Shown here: positions 62,264 to 64,000 of the stretch, piece by piece | Layout: every line of letters begins with the position of its first letter | How positions within the stretch are numbered: position 1 is the stretch's first letter | From: Patiria pectinifera | Taxonomy: Eukaryota; Echinodermata; Asteroidea; Valvatida; Asterinidae | Length of the DNA stretch: 64,000 bases | Direction: 5' to 3' | NCBI GenBank assembly: GCA_029964075.1 | Contig: CM057133.1 | Coordinates: 10,130,699 to 10,194,698 of the forward strand | The notes under the pieces: generated by a model | Seen by the model: only the letters and a program-made list of their open reading frames with translations | Database searches by the model: none | Told to the model about the DNA's origin: nothing | Position numbers and translations under genes: made by a program

Positions 62264-62560
62264 CAGTGGTGGATCTAGAAATGTTGAAAGGGGAGGGACG
62301 ATCCTTCAGTGGGGCGTCAGACCATTGCCAGGATGCAGACCCAAGCATTGGGGAGGGGGGGGGGGATGTCCAGACGGCCGCCGCAAATTTCGATTGGGGG
62401 GTGTATCAGTGATAGGCGGTCTCGGTTTTATTGGGGGCGTTTGTTTGCTTTTGGCCGCCCAGGCGCCCCCTTTAAATTCTCCACTGGCTTTGCAGGCAAT
62501 ACGACTGATACTGAAATTTGAAATGGGCGCCCACTGCCGAGAGTTAAGGAAAACGCACTC
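62264..62560 (+). repeat. hAT-like MITE end fragment with G-run
   Basis: The sequence CAGTGGTGGATCTAGAAATG at 62264 resembles the left end of the 9452 element (CAGGGGCGGATCCAGGAATG), followed by G-rich sequence (62350-62361). No matching right end was found. Confidence 0.45.
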
Positions 62561-62692
62561 GGATAACTTCGGAAATTTTCGCGACCGGGCATGATCCCAC
62601 CCGTTTTGGTCACTGACGCCTGCCTGACCTGAGATTAGTCAGAATAGTCAGAATCTTTTGGTCTGAGAACCAGACTTACCCAAACCAAATAG

Positions 62693-63277
62693 CAGCGTTG
62701 TAGGACTCGGACTCGGGACTCGGACTCGAGTCCGGACTCGGGTCCTTTTTTCAAGGACTCGGACTTGGACTCGAGTCCTTTGCTCAAGGACTCGGACTCG
62801 GACTCGGACCCCAAGGACTCGAGGACTCGGCTTCGAGTCCGGCTCGAGTCCGGCAAAATCGGGTCTTTTTTAGGTGTTGTATTTCAATTATTTTATGTCT
62901 TTCACCTTGATTTGGTTTTGCTGTGGAACCGAATTCCGCAGTTCTGCCGCTCACAAAAATAACTTGCCGATTGATCAATGATCAATTGATTCATTCCAAC
63001 CTAACCTAGCCAATTGCCAACCAAATAAATCAGAATTTTTTTGAAAACGTTAATATAGTATTGGTGAACCGCGACTTGAATTTGATACATAAGGACTCGG
63101 ACTCGGACTCGAGTCCTTTTTTCAAGGACTCGGACTCGGACTCGGACTCGGACTCGGACATCAAAAATTGACAAGGACTCGGACTCGGACTCGAGTCCTG
63201 ACTCGGACTCGAGTCCTTTGCTCAAGGACTCGGACTCGGACTCGGACTCGGATGAGGAGGACTCGACTACAACACTG
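62693..63277. mobile_element. hAT-type MITE composed of GGACTC repeats
   Basis: The ends CAGCGTTGTAG (62693) and CTACAACACTG (to 63277) are inverted with one mismatch. CCAAATAG stands directly outside both ends (62685-62692 and 63278-63285), a perfect 8-bp target duplication as made by hAT transposases. The interior is two arrays of GGACTC (62703-62855 and 63093-63266) interrupted by palindromic GGACTCGAGTCC and short T-rich spacers. There is no transposase; it must be moved in trans. Open frames over it (Thr-Arg, Ser-Glu, Arg-Val dipeptides) are repeat artefacts. Confidence 0.9.
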
Positions 63278-63285
63278 CCAAATAG

Positions 63286-64000
63286 CGCCCTCTATTTGTG
63301 TCGTCTCACTTACTAAAAAAAAACTCATACTTTTCTTATTTTTCAATCTAAGCTACGTACGTCACGTCTCCTGTTGCTTTGCAGAAGAAATAGGGTCCTG
63401 GCATGAAGACTTCAGGCGAATAACATCAAATCATCATATCATGAGATTACATGTGAGAGATTCTCATTTGATTTGAACATTATAGGCGTCCAAATGAATG
63501 TGCAGAAAAAGGTCAATCCGAAGCTGGAACTGAAACGGGGTTTAGAAACCTTTTGCTGAGGAATTTTCCTTGGCTTCCAAACAGCGCCCTCTACTTTTGT
63601 AACACAGAGTTCATTGCATTCTGGTACAGCAAGTTGCCGAGAGATGGCGGCTAGTCCAGCGGGCTCTCCCCGCTGAAATGCTAGGAAACCGGTGCTTCAG
63701 ATGATAGTGACCCCTGACATCATTAATGACAATCCGTGTGCCCCTGTTGAGTGATATACTGTCGTTGGGTATTAGCGTGTCCATCGCTTCATATAAAATG
63801 CCAAAAACAAGGATTAGATCTGGCATTCATTTAGTTCGATAGCCCAGTATTGTCAAGTCGTGTTATGTGATTTTACGATAATGTTAGTTCATCCATGGAG
63901 CACGTTTTGCAGATCTCACGCTAGTTAGTAAAATAAAATTTTCCGAGTATCGAGGAGCCTCGGGATATTTTAAAGTTAAGTTCAATGTATGATATTGCAA
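63286..64000. other. right edge, nothing recognised
   Basis: Two AGCGCCCTCT sites (63284 and 63583) and a short ATGGCGGCTAGT near 63644 that stops after about ten codons. No gene supported. Confidence 0.4.

Noticed and set aside
62635..63476. Frames of Ser-Glu, Arg-Val and Thr-Arg repeats
   Set aside because: Translations of the GGACTC array inside a MITE.

Overview
The window is eukaryotic DNA, AT-rich, with intron-containing genes and dense repeats. A nicotinic receptor gene with the canonical animal exon layout, together with NACHT-LRR (NLR) genes, points to a marine invertebrate, most likely a deuterostome such as an echinoderm, hemichordate or cephalochordate. That placement is inference from gene content and repeat style, not a database match.

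Layout. (1) 1-2274: no gene recognised. (2) 2275-7216, plus strand: six 3' coding exons of a non-alpha nicotinic acetylcholine receptor subunit; the signal-peptide exon is not identified. (3) 7217-13693: non-coding, with a hAT-like MITE and a degenerate tandem repeat. (4) 13694-19661, minus strand: NLR gene copy A, with a membrane-anchor exon, a short basic exon and a large NACHT exon that stops early; its LRR part survives only as a broken remnant. A LINE 3' end and a satellite-like array lie in its second intron. (5) 19662-35024: higher-order repeats, including six copies of one complex unit. (6) 35025-46853: a second copy of the module: a broken 3' tail of the receptor gene, the same non-coding spacer, and intact NLR copy B (three exons, 831 aa predicted). 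(7) 46854-64000: no confident gene. It holds several class II transposon-like elements with inverted termini, a pair of about 2.5-kb direct duplications, and a hAT-type MITE made almost entirely of GGACTC repeats and flanked by a perfect 8-bp target duplication.

The most interesting reading is that both NLR genes share an unusual 5' architecture: a short Ser/Thr-rich N-terminus with a glycosylation sequon, one transmembrane segment, a basic juxtamembrane exon, then NACHT. Splice phases match in both copies and the spliced lengths are open and divisible by three. This predicts membrane-anchored NLRs. Close similarity between the copies covers the spacer, NACHT exon and exon 2 but stops before exon 1, so the two genes carry different membrane anchors on similar NACHT bodies. 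The duplication, about 28 kb in step, carried a useless receptor tail along with the immune gene.

All exon joins were predicted by eye from splice signals, frame and paralogue comparison; there is no transcript evidence here.
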